From Porphyromonas circumdentaria (GTDB lineage: Bacteria; Bacteroidota; Bacteroidia; Bacteroidales; Porphyromonadaceae): 64,000 nt of DNA. The notes under the pieces were generated by a model. The model was not told the origin of the DNA, made no database searches, and was given only the letters and a program-made list of their open reading frames with translations. How positions within the stretch are numbered: position 1 is the stretch's first letter; each line of letters opens with the position of its first letter. This document shows positions 39,637 through 48,076 of the stretch, in pieces. The position numbers and the translations under genes are program-made. Location of the stretch: contig NZ_FUXE01000002.1 in the NCBI RefSeq assembly GCF_900167105.1, forward strand, positions 112,319 through 176,318, written 5' to 3'.

Positions 39637-41157
39637 ATGCTACGAGGACTTATTCGCTGGCACAAGTGGCTTAGTTGGCTACTCACTATCTTTCTTCTTT
39701 TCTTTGCCGTTTCGGGCATCATACTAAACCATCGTAGCGCGCTCTCGGATATAGATATTTCGAGAGGCCTGCTTCCCCCCTCCTACCGCTATAACAACTG
39801 GAACCAAGGGTCCATGGTCGGGACACTCTCCGTAGCTCCAGGGCGAAATTTGGTATATGGATACTCAGGGATATGGTCAACCGACTCTCTTGCCAATCGC
39901 TTTACGGACTTTAGTAAGGGCTTACCTCGGGCAGCAGACCGACGTATGATACGGGCACTTAGGGAGGCTCCATCGGGTACTCTCTTTGCCGTAACACCCT
40001 ACAATCTGTATCAATATCAAAAGAATCAATGGAACGTACACCCCTTGGGTATAAAGAGGGGAGATGCTCACTTCACAGATTTGACTTTTAAGGGCGATAG
40101 TATGCTCGTTTTATCGCGCTCCGAACTTTTCCTTTCATTACCTCCCTATACCCATTTTACTCAGCTCCCCCTAAAAAAGCCCGAGGGATACAAACCCCAG
40201 GCATCGCTTTTCCGCACACTGTGGATGTTACATAGCGGTGCACTTTTCGGCACAGTAGGCATATTGATAGTAGATGTAATAGGGGTTTTGCTCATCATCT
40301 TGATTGTCACGGGGATACTTATCTCGCTGTACCGTATCAGAACACGTAAAAACAAACAAAAGAAACTCCGCAATAACACCATAGTAAAGCGATGGAATAG
40401 CTCACTCCAATGGCATAATTGGGTCGGTAAGAGCTTTTTTATACTTCTGCTTCTTATCACTCTTACTGGGATGTTTTTGCGCCCCCCACTGCTTGTCCCT
40501 ATCGCTCGAACTAAGGTACCTACCGTTCCAGGCACCGCTCTTCACAGCGACAATCCGTGGGAGGATAAACTCCGCAAACTGCGCTATGACCCGACAGCAG
40601 GGGATTGGTTGCTCTCAAGCTCGGAAGGATTTTTCTCTTTGCGAAGTTTGGATGCAGAACCGCAACGCGTTGCCTCTCCTCCCCCCGTTAGTGTTATGGG
40701 AGTAAATGTTTTGGAACAAGAAGCAGATGGACTATGGGTCGTAGGCTCTTTTAGCGGTATTTACCTCTGGGATCGTGCCGCGCAAACAACTTTTGACTAT
40801 ATCTCTCGTGAATTGGTACAGCCCGCTCGGGGAGGTATGCCCTCTTTTGACAATGCAATTTGTGGCTTCTCTCCTCATTTTGCACAGGGACCTCTGGTCG
40901 TAGACTATCGAAAAGGAGCCTTTTTCACTACATCTAACCTACCCAGTCCTCCTATGCCCGAGGGATTGGCTCCTGGCTCTATTTCTCTATGGCAGGTTGC
41001 ACTGGAAGCCCACACAGGACGCCTTTTCATACCTCATACAACGCTCTCTCTTCTATACATATTCGTTGCAGGGCTTTTCATCCTTGTAATAATCATTTCG
41101 GGCTATATCGTGTACAAAAAACGGTACGTAAAAAGTCGTAAGACAGAGAAAAAGTAA
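39637..41157 (+). CDS. PepSY-associated transmembrane protein
   Basis: A 506-residue inner-membrane protein. Helix 1 (WLSWLLTIFLLFFAVSGIIL) follows a conserved RWHKWLSW start, typical of PepSY-TM proteins. A periplasmic region with WD/beta-propeller-like strands spans about 40-195, a helix pair follows at about 205-235 and 262-280 (QWHNWVGKSFFILLLLITLTG), a second periplasmic domain lies at about 290-465, and a final helix at about 470-492. Family members are often linked to iron or siderophore handling, but no such gene is adjacent. It is 11 bp before the hydrolase gene. Confidence 0.82.
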   Translation: MLRGLIRWHKWLSWLLTIFLLFFAVSGIILNHRSALSDIDISRGLLPPSYRYNNWNQGSMVGTLSVAPGRNLVYGYSGIWSTDSLANRFTDFSKGLPRAADRRMIRALREAPSGTLFAVTPYNLYQYQKNQWNVHPLGIKRGDAHFTDLTFKGDSMLVLSRSELFLSLPPYTHFTQLPLKKPEGYKPQASLFRTLWMLHSGALFGTVGILIVDVIGVLLIILIVTGILISLYRIRTRKNKQKKLRNNTIVKRWNSSLQWHNWVGKSFFILLLLITLTGMFLRPPLLVPIARTKVPTVPGTALHSDNPWEDKLRKLRYDPTAGDWLLSSSEGFFSLRSLDAEPQRVASPPPVSVMGVNVLEQEADGLWVVGSFSGIYLWDRAAQTTFDYISRELVQPARGGMPSFDNAICGFSPHFAQGPLVVDYRKGAFFTTSNLPSPPMPEGLAPGSISLWQVALEAHTGRLFIPHTTLSLLYIFVAGLFILVIIISGYIVYKKRYVKSRKTEKK

Positions 41158-41168
41158 AACAAAAAAAG

Positions 41169-42569
41169 ATGATGATATTACGTAAGTTGCCTCCTCTTCG
41201 ATGGCTGGCTCTCCTCTTTTTCCTCTTGAATACGGGGATTACCTCCGCTCAATCTCTATCGGGTACTTGGTATGGCAAGCTACAGTTACCTTTTGGGACA
41301 GAACTAAGTTTAATACTTCACCTAACGGAAGAAGAAAAAGGATGGAGTGGCCTCTTGGATAGCCCCGACCAGAATGCTTTTGGCATCCCACTCTCGGAGG
41401 TTACTGTTACAGACACCACGCTCTATTTCACACAGAGAGATCTCTCGCTTACCTACAAGGGAAGTCTCAATGATGAGGGGAAATGGGAGGGTACCTTTGA
41501 GCAAAATGGACTTTCTCTCCCTCTACTTTGGGGAAGAAAAGAGAGTAGACATCGCCCTCAAACACCGCAACCACCTTTCCCCTACACAGAAGAGGCCTGT
41601 ACTTTCGAGAGCGATAAAGAGGAAAGAATAACGCTATCGGGCACCCTAACCCTACCCCCCAACACTACAACGCCTCCACCTGTAGTACTGCTTCTCACGG
41701 GGAGTGGTCCCCAAGACAGAGATGAAACCATTATGGGGCACAAACCCTTTGCACTGCTTGCCGACATTCTTTCTCGCAATGGCTTTGCCGTACTGCGCTA
41801 TGACGATAGAGGGGTAGCCCAAAGCACGGGTAAGTTTGATTTGGCCACCCTCGATGACTTGAAGGAAGATGCCCTTGCTGCCATTCGCTTTTTACAGAAG
41901 CATCCTGCCCTAAACCGCGATAAAATATTCCTTTTAGGGCATAGCGAGGGGGGAGCTATTGCCTCAATGATTGCGGCAGGAAACAAAGAGATAGCGGGCA
42001 TAGTGCTACTGGCAGCACCGATACAACCGCTTACCGAGCTTTTAGCTATGCAATCAAGAGCATTAGGTTTGCTGGAAGGCTTACCCAGCTCTGTACTGGA
42101 CGAGAATGATCGCATCAATAGAAAACTATTTGCCATAGTGGTTCGGGAAGGTACTACAGAAGAAGAAACTCAGAAAGCTCTACGAGAGTACATTGACTCT
42201 TACGAGAAAAAACACTCCACTCTTACCTCATTGGAAAAAAGTACTCTCGAAAAGGCGGCTTTCTCTCTATTGCAACCAGGCATACGTAGTCTCCTTAGTC
42301 TGCGTCCATTGGAGTATATCTCCCAAATCTCCTGCCCTGTTATCGCTCTTCAGGGAGGAAAAGATATGCAAGTACTACCCCTAAATATCGACTTGTTGAA
42401 AGAGCACTGTCCGCAAGCTCAAACACAACTCTTTCCACAACTCAACCATCTCTTCCAACCAGCCGTTACGGGAAGCCCTAAGGAGTATGCACAGATTGAA
42501 ACTACCATAGCTCCCGAGGCTTTGGAATGGCTCTTAAAAGAGCTAAAAAAGGTAGCCCTTTCTCAGTAG
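41169..42569 (+). CDS. Exported alpha/beta hydrolase (S9-like peptidase/esterase)
   Basis: 466 residues with a signal peptide (about 1-27, ITSAQ). An N-terminal beta domain (about 30-120, SLSGTWYGKLQLPFGTELSL) precedes an alpha/beta hydrolase domain with LLTGSGPQDRDE (oxyanion), the nucleophile elbow GHSEGG and late acidic/His residues in ALQGGKDMQV and PQLNHLFQ. The substrate is unknown; such Bacteroidetes proteins are periplasmic or secreted esterases/peptidases. It is last in a likely dacB-PepSY-hydrolase operon. Confidence 0.85.
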   Translation: MMILRKLPPLRWLALLFFLLNTGITSAQSLSGTWYGKLQLPFGTELSLILHLTEEEKGWSGLLDSPDQNAFGIPLSEVTVTDTTLYFTQRDLSLTYKGSLNDEGKWEGTFEQNGLSLPLLWGRKESRHRPQTPQPPFPYTEEACTFESDKEERITLSGTLTLPPNTTTPPPVVLLLTGSGPQDRDETIMGHKPFALLADILSRNGFAVLRYDDRGVAQSTGKFDLATLDDLKEDALAAIRFLQKHPALNRDKIFLLGHSEGGAIASMIAAGNKEIAGIVLLAAPIQPLTELLAMQSRALGLLEGLPSSVLDENDRINRKLFAIVVREGTTEEETQKALREYIDSYEKKHSTLTSLEKSTLEKAAFSLLQPGIRSLLSLRPLEYISQISCPVIALQGGKDMQVLPLNIDLLKEHCPQAQTQLFPQLNHLFQPAVTGSPKEYAQIETTIAPEALEWLLKELKKVALSQ

Positions 42570-42620
42570 TTACCGTAAAAACTTCAGCAAGCACATACAA
42601 GAAAAGTAGTTTACTCCCTA

Positions 42621-42765
42621 CTGAAAACCTGTTTTCTTACGAGCCAATCTCTATTTGCAGATTGCGAATATGTATTTTCAACTTGAATATACATATATTC
42701 AGTACGCAATATATATATATTCAATCTGCAAATAGAGAATTTCTCAAACGAAAAACAACTTTTGA
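42621..42765 (-). repeat. AT-rich palindromic MITE-like element, copy C
   Basis: The core 42648-42738 (91 bp) has perfect 17-bp terminal inverted repeats TCTCTATTTGCAGATTG / CAATCTGCAAATAGAGA around three AT-palindromic bricks. Flanking arms of about 26 bp on both sides resemble each other and those of copy B (ending CAACTTTTG at 42764). The core is the near-exact reverse complement of copy B (84/91), so the pair is inverted. Confidence 0.78.
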
Positions 42766-42976
42766 GTGAAAGTTATGAACTTTTCCCACCTTGATAAAGA
42801 CTTTTTCATCGAACTCGAAAAGAGTCTCTCTCGAGTTGCTATTTTTACTTTTCTACGAACCCGACACAACGCAGAAGAGGAGATAAAACAATCAAATAGC
42901 CCCCTAACCCTAACTTTCCCCTCTTGGAGATGATAAAAAAAGGATAGTAATAACCTGTCAAATAACACAAACGAAG

Positions 42977-42984
42977 TATCTTTG
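42977..42984 (+). promoter_or_regulatory. -7 promoter box for the antiporter gene
   Basis: TATCTTTG is a perfect TAnnTTTG, with a leader of about 14 nt before ATG 43005. It rules out dependence on the upstream operon. Confidence 0.6.
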
Positions 42985-43004
42985 CAGAGAAAATAACAAG
43001 ATTG

Positions 43005-45278
43005 ATGAATATGCAAGAAAATAAATTGGCAAAGAGAAACGATAAAAAATCACTCATATTTTACATTTTTCTGCTGCTTGTTTTTATTTCAGGTATATGG
43101 GCTGCTGCTACGATTGCACTCCCTATACTCTCCCCCGACGAAATGGCCAAAAGCAATTTTCGCGTGGGAACAAGTGCCTTTGCCACTTTTACCGAGGGAG
43201 TACAACACCACTTAGGTACCACAATAGGACTACTACTGCTACAAATTATTGTTATCCTAAGCGTGGCAAGAGGTATAGGGATACTCTTTTCCAAACTCAA
43301 GCAACCTACTGTTGTTGGAGAAATTGTAGCTGGTATCCTCTTGGGTCCGACCCTTTTGGGGGCTGTATGGCCCGAGGGTTTTGCGTTCCTCTTCCCCGAG
43401 TCAAGTTTGGGGAGTATTGAGCTACTGAGTCAGTTCGGGCTCATCCTTTTCATGTTTACAATCGGTATGGAGCTCAATATCTCTGACATCCGCAAACAGG
43501 CACGCAATGCCCTTATCATCAGTCAATCGGGTATATTCATTCCCTTCGTTTTGGGGATTGTCTTATGCATTGCTACCTACACCCGTTATGCGAGCGAAGT
43601 GCCTTTCTTGCCTCTCGCTCTCTTTATGGGTATATCAATGAGTATCACAGCCTTTCCCGTATTGGCTCGTATTATTCAGGAGCGTTCGATGACACGAACT
43701 CCTTTAGGGAAATTGGCATTGAACACCGCCGCTGCAGGAGATATCATAGCTTGGCTACTCCTTGCAGGTATTATGGCCATTACGCAGAGCGGCAGCTTCA
43801 ACAGTGCTATATTCAACTTCCTTTTTCTTCTACTCTATCTCATTGTAGCTTTCGGCATTCTTCGCCCTCTATTCTCTATCATCGGGCGTATCTATAACAA
43901 ACAAGAGTTAATTAGCAAGTCCATCATCGGGCTCATCTTCATACTACTACTCGTAAGTGCCTATGTGACTGAAATCCTCAGTATGCACGCACTCTTCGGC
44001 TCTTTCATATTGGGGCTTATCATGCCAGAGGATGTTAAGTTCCGCCACATACTCACAGAGAAAGTAGAGGACGTATCGCTCAATGTGTTCCTTCCGCTCT
44101 TCTTCGCTTCATCGGGGCTACGTACCGAGCTTGGACTTATCAACACTCCCGAACTTTGGCTACTCCTTATACTCTTCATAGCGGTGGCTATCATCGGAAA
44201 AATAGGGGGTACCTATCTCTCTGCACGCATCTGTGGATTAGAAATAAAAGAGAGTTTGTACTTGGGTGCCTACATGAATACAAGAGGGCTCATGGAGCTT
44301 GTAGTACTTAAAATAGGTCTTGACCTTGGTGTACTCCCCCCTGTATTCTTTGCTATATTGGTGCTTATGACCTTGGTTACAACCCTAATGACGGCACCCC
44401 TAATACATCTCATAGACACGGTAGACGAACTCCTAAAAAAGAGAAAAGGGAAGTTACGCCAAATCAGTCAACGTATTCTACTCGCTTTCGGACGCTCCGA
44501 TACGGGACCTACGCTACTTCGTTTGGCGCATCAGGTTTTCAGTCGAAAAGACTTGAGCAATGGTCTCTCGTTGCTACACATAACCATGAGCTACAATATC
44601 AGCGTGATAGACGAAGAGACTTTCTTTGAAGAAAACTTTGAAGAATCTATCGAGGAGGGTAAACGTCTATCCCTAAACGTTCACCCCATCCACAAAGTGT
44701 CGGATCAAGCCACATCGGAAATTATCCATTGTGCCAATAATGGTGAACATAAGTTCCTATTGGTGGGGGCAGGACTTAACCTATCAGACTCTGAAATTGA
44801 TAAGAGTATCATCAGCGAACACCAGTCTCTGCAAAAGTTCTGGGGCAAACTATCGGTCAATACGCCCGAAGCTCTTCTTAATGCCCGCACGATGTTTAAT
44901 GATAAAATGGCGCGCTTTGCCGAAGATTCGAAGTGCTCTCTCGGTGTGTTCGTTAATCGCCGTTTCTCCAATCCACGACGCATATTGGTAGCTTGCAGCA
45001 GAAAAGAAGATACTTTCCTACTATCTTATGCCCAAAATATGGCGTCGCTCAATAAGGGAACGGTATCTCTACTCCCCCTACAACTCACCAACTCCGATGC
45101 AGCAGAACTCTCTCTCCCCACGACTTCAGTACATCTTTTGGCTCCCACTAAATCGGGTATAGAGATTGCTCAATATGAGTTTATGTTTATTTGCTACGAG
45201 ACTTGGAGCCTTCTGACAGAGCTGCGCCCCGAAGTTCTAACCAACCTACCCAGTGTGCTAATTGTACATCCAAAATAA
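43005..45278 (+). CDS. CPA2-family cation:proton antiporter with C-terminal USP-like domain
   Basis: 757 residues from ATG 43005; an in-frame TTG precedes it by one codon. The first half (residues about 20-460) is a Na+/H+ exchanger domain with about 12-13 helices, including KQPTVVGEIVAGILLGPTLLG, the Asp-containing NTAAAGDIIAWLLLAGI and FGSFILGLIMPEDVKF. The second half is a cytoplasmic part resembling tandem universal-stress-protein folds (ISQRILLAFGRSDTGPTLLRLA; RRILVACSRKEDTFLLS). Likely K+ or Na+ for H+ exchange in pH/ion homeostasis. Its end overlaps upstream sequence of the L,D-transpeptidase frame. Confidence 0.9.
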   Translation: MNMQENKLAKRNDKKSLIFYIFLLLVFISGIWAAATIALPILSPDEMAKSNFRVGTSAFATFTEGVQHHLGTTIGLLLLQIIVILSVARGIGILFSKLKQPTVVGEIVAGILLGPTLLGAVWPEGFAFLFPESSLGSIELLSQFGLILFMFTIGMELNISDIRKQARNALIISQSGIFIPFVLGIVLCIATYTRYASEVPFLPLALFMGISMSITAFPVLARIIQERSMTRTPLGKLALNTAAAGDIIAWLLLAGIMAITQSGSFNSAIFNFLFLLLYLIVAFGILRPLFSIIGRIYNKQELISKSIIGLIFILLLVSAYVTEILSMHALFGSFILGLIMPEDVKFRHILTEKVEDVSLNVFLPLFFASSGLRTELGLINTPELWLLLILFIAVAIIGKIGGTYLSARICGLEIKESLYLGAYMNTRGLMELVVLKIGLDLGVLPPVFFAILVLMTLVTTLMTAPLIHLIDTVDELLKKRKGKLRQISQRILLAFGRSDTGPTLLRLAHQVFSRKDLSNGLSLLHITMSYNISVIDEETFFEENFEESIEEGKRLSLNVHPIHKVSDQATSEIIHCANNGEHKFLLVGAGLNLSDSEIDKSIISEHQSLQKFWGKLSVNTPEALLNARTMFNDKMARFAEDSKCSLGVFVNRRFSNPRRILVACSRKEDTFLLSYAQNMASLNKGTVSLLPLQLTNSDAAELSLPTTSVHLLAPTKSGIEIAQYEFMFICYETWSLLTELRPEVLTNLPSVLIVHPK

Positions 45279-45309
45279 TTGGATACTTTTTAAGATTCCA
45301 TTTTCTCTA

Positions 45310-46338
45310 ATGAAAAAAAATACCTCGAGTATACTTCTGACTTTACTTCTACACATCGGGTTATGCCTGCATACCCCATTACAAGCACAAACCGACACAC
45401 AAGACTTTAACTTTGACCCCGAAAAAATCTCCAAGGAAGAAAAGGAGCTACTACTGCTACCCGTACACTTTGCTGAAGATATATCTTTGGAAAGGATTCT
45501 CCTCTACGACAAGTACACTCTAAAGGATACTTATACGTACAACAAAACACGGAGGCAAATCCAATGGGCACAAATCCGTTCCAAACTCGCCCTCGTGGAG
45601 AATATGCAAGAAGGCTCTTTTCAGTGGGGCGTACTGCAGAACTATAAGAACCTAAAAGGCAAAGCTCCGCACCCCAAGAACCCTCGCATAGAGGGGAAAA
45701 AAGTGTTCGACTCACTCGGTATAGAACGCTATCAAGCTATTCCTCTCTACGAAGAAGAAGACTTGGAGCAACCTCTTCTTTATGCAAGAGATGGATGGAT
45801 AGCCATCAATAAGGGACTTGAAAACGATTATTATAGAGTATATCCACTGGAGTTGGAACGAGAGTTTTTGGTTCCGCGTACCTATTTCAAACCCTTGCCC
45901 GATACAGTCTCTTTTCATCATGCCATATTCATCGACCGTAAAAGGCAATACATCGTTACGTTAGAGCGTATAAAGCCCCTTCAATGGGCTATTCGGAGTG
46001 TGAACCCAAGTACCACGGGTAGGAATAAGCCTCCCTACTCACAAGAAACGCCTATCGGGATGTTTCTACTACAAGGGAAAAAAGAGAAAATGTCTTATCT
46101 AAAGGATGGCTCTCACACAGAGATTGCAGGTTTTGCACCCTATGCCTGTCGTTTTTCAGGCGGAGCCTATGTACACGGAGTACCCTCTGTACGCCCCAAA
46201 GAGAGTATCACAGAGTACAGCAGCTCTTTAGGAACTCGTCCGCTCTCCCATATGTGCGTACGTACCCCCTCTTCTCATGCGCTTTTTATTTTCAAATGGG
46301 CTCCTTGGGAACGAACTATTATATTTGTGATTGAATAG
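45310..46338 (+). CDS. L,D-transpeptidase-like (YkuD) exported protein
   Basis: 342 residues from ATG 45310, chosen because it opens into a signal peptide (SILLTLLLHIGLCLHTPLQAQ). The C-terminal half is a YkuD domain: a HG pair at about His289 (YVHGVPS) and the catalytic segment SHMCVR with Cys316. The usual motif is SHGCxR, so the Gly is replaced by Met. It predicts 3-3 peptidoglycan cross-linking or attachment of proteins to the wall. It starts 31 bp after the antiporter stop, so it is probably cotranscribed. Confidence 0.82.
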   Translation: MKKNTSSILLTLLLHIGLCLHTPLQAQTDTQDFNFDPEKISKEEKELLLLPVHFAEDISLERILLYDKYTLKDTYTYNKTRRQIQWAQIRSKLALVENMQEGSFQWGVLQNYKNLKGKAPHPKNPRIEGKKVFDSLGIERYQAIPLYEEEDLEQPLLYARDGWIAINKGLENDYYRVYPLELEREFLVPRTYFKPLPDTVSFHHAIFIDRKRQYIVTLERIKPLQWAIRSVNPSTTGRNKPPYSQETPIGMFLLQGKKEKMSYLKDGSHTEIAGFAPYACRFSGGAYVHGVPSVRPKESITEYSSSLGTRPLSHMCVRTPSSHALFIFKWAPWERTIIFVIE

Positions 46339-46421
46339 TAGTAGAGAGAGCCCCGTCAAGGTATAACAAAGGGAGTCTCTCTATACTTAAGGGAATATCC
46401 ACTATAAAACAATTGAAGATT

Positions 46422-46811
46422 ATGAAACGTAAATTCGCACTTCTATTGGCGGTTATCATAGGTTCTTTTTGCATTGCCTTTGCACAAAACAGTATTAAGA
46501 ATCTAACTCCTCAAGAATATGACAAAGCTGTAAAAAAAGACCCCAAAGCTGTCATCCTAGACGTACGCCAACCCGAAGAATACAAAACAGGACACATAAA
46601 AGGGGCTATCCTTCTTAACGCACTTGACGAACAGAGCTTTGAAAAGGGGCTAAAGCAAATGGACAAGACAAAAACCTATTACCTCTACTGTCGTAGTGGA
46701 AAAAGGAGTAACATGGCAGCCCAAAAGATGCAGAAGGCAGGATTCAAAGTAATGGAACTAAAGGGAGGACTAAAAAGCTGGATAAAGGCAGAGATGCCCC
46801 TTGAAAAGTAA
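46422..46811 (+). CDS. Exported rhodanese-like protein
   Basis: 129 residues from ATG 46422 (a TTG three codons upstream is less likely). A signal peptide (LLLAVIIGSFCIAFAQ) is followed by one rhodanese domain with DVRQPEEYKTGHIKGA and the active-site loop CRSGKRS (Cys90). Periplasmic sulfurtransferase or redox role is inferred. Between it and the L,D-transpeptidase lies a 74-bp gap containing a possible stem (AGAGAG... against CTCTCT) without a T run. Confidence 0.87.
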   Translation: MKRKFALLLAVIIGSFCIAFAQNSIKNLTPQEYDKAVKKDPKAVILDVRQPEEYKTGHIKGAILLNALDEQSFEKGLKQMDKTKTYYLYCRSGKRSNMAAQKMQKAGFKVMELKGGLKSWIKAEMPLEK

Positions 46812-47273
46812 CCACTTCAGTATCGCCAATTCTATCAGGGGTTCTATTAGCAATGCAACACAGATCTGTTGCATAAGAAGGGGTTCGTTACGTCATGCAG
46901 TACTTGAGAGTAGTCTCTTCCAGTGTAGTTCTAACCTTCTTTAGCTTCAAATCTATTGCGACCAAAGCCCATTCGGCTACCTACCTGGTAATCCCAACCT
47001 CGCACTTCTCAAAACCTTATAGCGCAAACCTACTTGCCTCAGTAGAAAAATAAAATTGCCCTACCGAGGTTTTCCTATTCTATCTCTTATAAAACGAGCA
47101 ATCTCTCACAATAGAAATTCTACCATAAAAGTCCCATAAACCGCTATCTCACGATAGAAGAACTTATTCTAAAAATGGAGTTTTTAGATTTCACGTAACG
47201 GGAAAAGTAGGAATACAAGCATATTCTAAAAAAGAAAGGTTGCTACTCTTATCGAATAGCAACCTTTTCTCTG
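46812..47273. other. Intergenic region between rhodanese and tRNA-Asn
   Basis: No gene in about 460 bp. It includes a palindrome ATGCAACA-cagatc-TGTTGCAT (46853-46874) with no T run, and the tRNA terminator at 47227-47268. The remainder shows nothing recognisable. Confidence 0.5.
47227..47268 (-). terminator. Intrinsic terminator after tRNA-Asn
   Basis: On the minus strand AAAGGTTGCTA and TAGCAACCTTT form a perfect 11-bp stem, followed by CTTTTTT. Confidence 0.85.
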
Positions 47274-47347
47274 CGCTCCCTCAAGGACTTGAACCTTGGA
47301 CCCCCTGATTAACAGTCAGATGCTCTAACCAACTGAGCTAAGGAAGC
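47274..47347 (-). tRNA. tRNA-Asn (anticodon GTT)
   Basis: The minus strand folds as a 74-nt tRNA without encoded CCA. The acceptor GCTTCCT pairs with AGGGAGC, the D-arm GCTCAGTTGGTTAGAGC is present, the anticodon loop CTGTTAA carries GTT, and the T-arm has GGTTCAAGTCC. The discriminator base is G, as expected for Asn. It has its own promoter and terminator. Confidence 0.95.
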
Positions 47348-47365
47348 ATTTATGATTTCCGACTG

Positions 47366-47395
47366 CAAAGATAGATATTATTTTGAAACTAACAA
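47366..47395 (-). promoter_or_regulatory. Promoter of tRNA-Asn
   Basis: The minus strand reads TTG, 19 bases, then TATCTTTG; the start point would be about 12 nt before the mature tRNA. Confidence 0.6.
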
Positions 47396-47615
47396 CACTT
47401 TTACCCAAACTTTTATCCCAACCTCCCGCTTGTACAGCTATTAAGCACTCTAAGTGAAAGAGTGAAAATACTGATATACAAAAGTTTTTAGAGCCATACT
47501 CAGAGGAAAACTCTCCTAAAGATTTTCACCAAAAATCTCCAAATAAAGGCTACACGCAGATTGCCTATAGGGAGTTGACAAGTGCAAGCCCATTAAATTG
47601 TATCGGGAAGAGGAT

Positions 47616-48074
47616 TTAATTCAAACTTTCCAGTACCGCCTCAACTACTTCTCCTATGAGTTTTCCATCGGCCCTACCTGCCAATTCTTTGCACAGAACG
47701 CCTGTTACACGCCCTTTCTGTTTAACATCTGTAATACCTAGCTCTTGCAGTTTGGCTACAACAATAGGATGCAACTCCTCGGCAGAAAGCTGTTGAGGAA
47801 GATAAGTTTTAAGCACTTCTGCTTCTTCCAGTTCTCGCTGAGCCAAGTCTTCACGACCATTCTCCTTGTATATAGAAGCACTATCAGATCTTTGCTTTAA
47901 GAGTTTCCGGATTATAGAGAGGGCCTTATCGTCAGTCAGCTCCCCCGTAGAACCCTTAGCTGTAAGAACTTCTTGAAACTCTTTTTTAACACTTCGAAGG
48001 GCTTCCAAGCGCACTTTCTCTCGGGCCAACATGGCCTCTTTTATATCTTGATTTATCTGTTCGAATAAAGGCAT
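47616..48074 (-). CDS. yqeY: GatB/YqeY domain protein
   Basis: 152 residues of the YqeY family, related to the tRNA-binding tail of amidotransferase GatB: FEQINQDIKEAMLAREKVRLEALRSVKKEF at the start and a C-terminal helical QKGRVTGVLCKELAGRADGKLIGEVV segment. ATG at 48074 is used; a TTG two codons upstream overlaps the ftsZ stop. It is last of ftsA-ftsZ-yqeY, with 2 bp between ftsZ and yqeY, a linkage common in Bacteroidetes. Precise function unknown. Confidence 0.9.
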   Translation of the reverse strand: MPLFEQINQDIKEAMLAREKVRLEALRSVKKEFQEVLTAKGSTGELTDDKALSIIRKLLKQRSDSASIYKENGREDLAQRELEEAEVLKTYLPQQLSAEELHPIVVAKLQELGITDVKQKGRVTGVLCKELAGRADGKLIGEVVEAVLESLN

Positions 48075-48076
48075 AA

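Larger units (their letters stand above)
42570..43004. other. Intergenic region with MITE-like copy C and antiporter promoter
   Basis: 435 bp without a gene. It is dominated by the palindromic element at 42621-42765 and followed by the -7 box at 42977. Confidence 0.6.

Noticed and set aside
46339..46412. Terminator between L,D-transpeptidase and rhodanese genes
   Set aside because: An imperfect AGAGAG/CTCTCT stem exists but has no T run, so transcription could continue; not annotated as a terminator.
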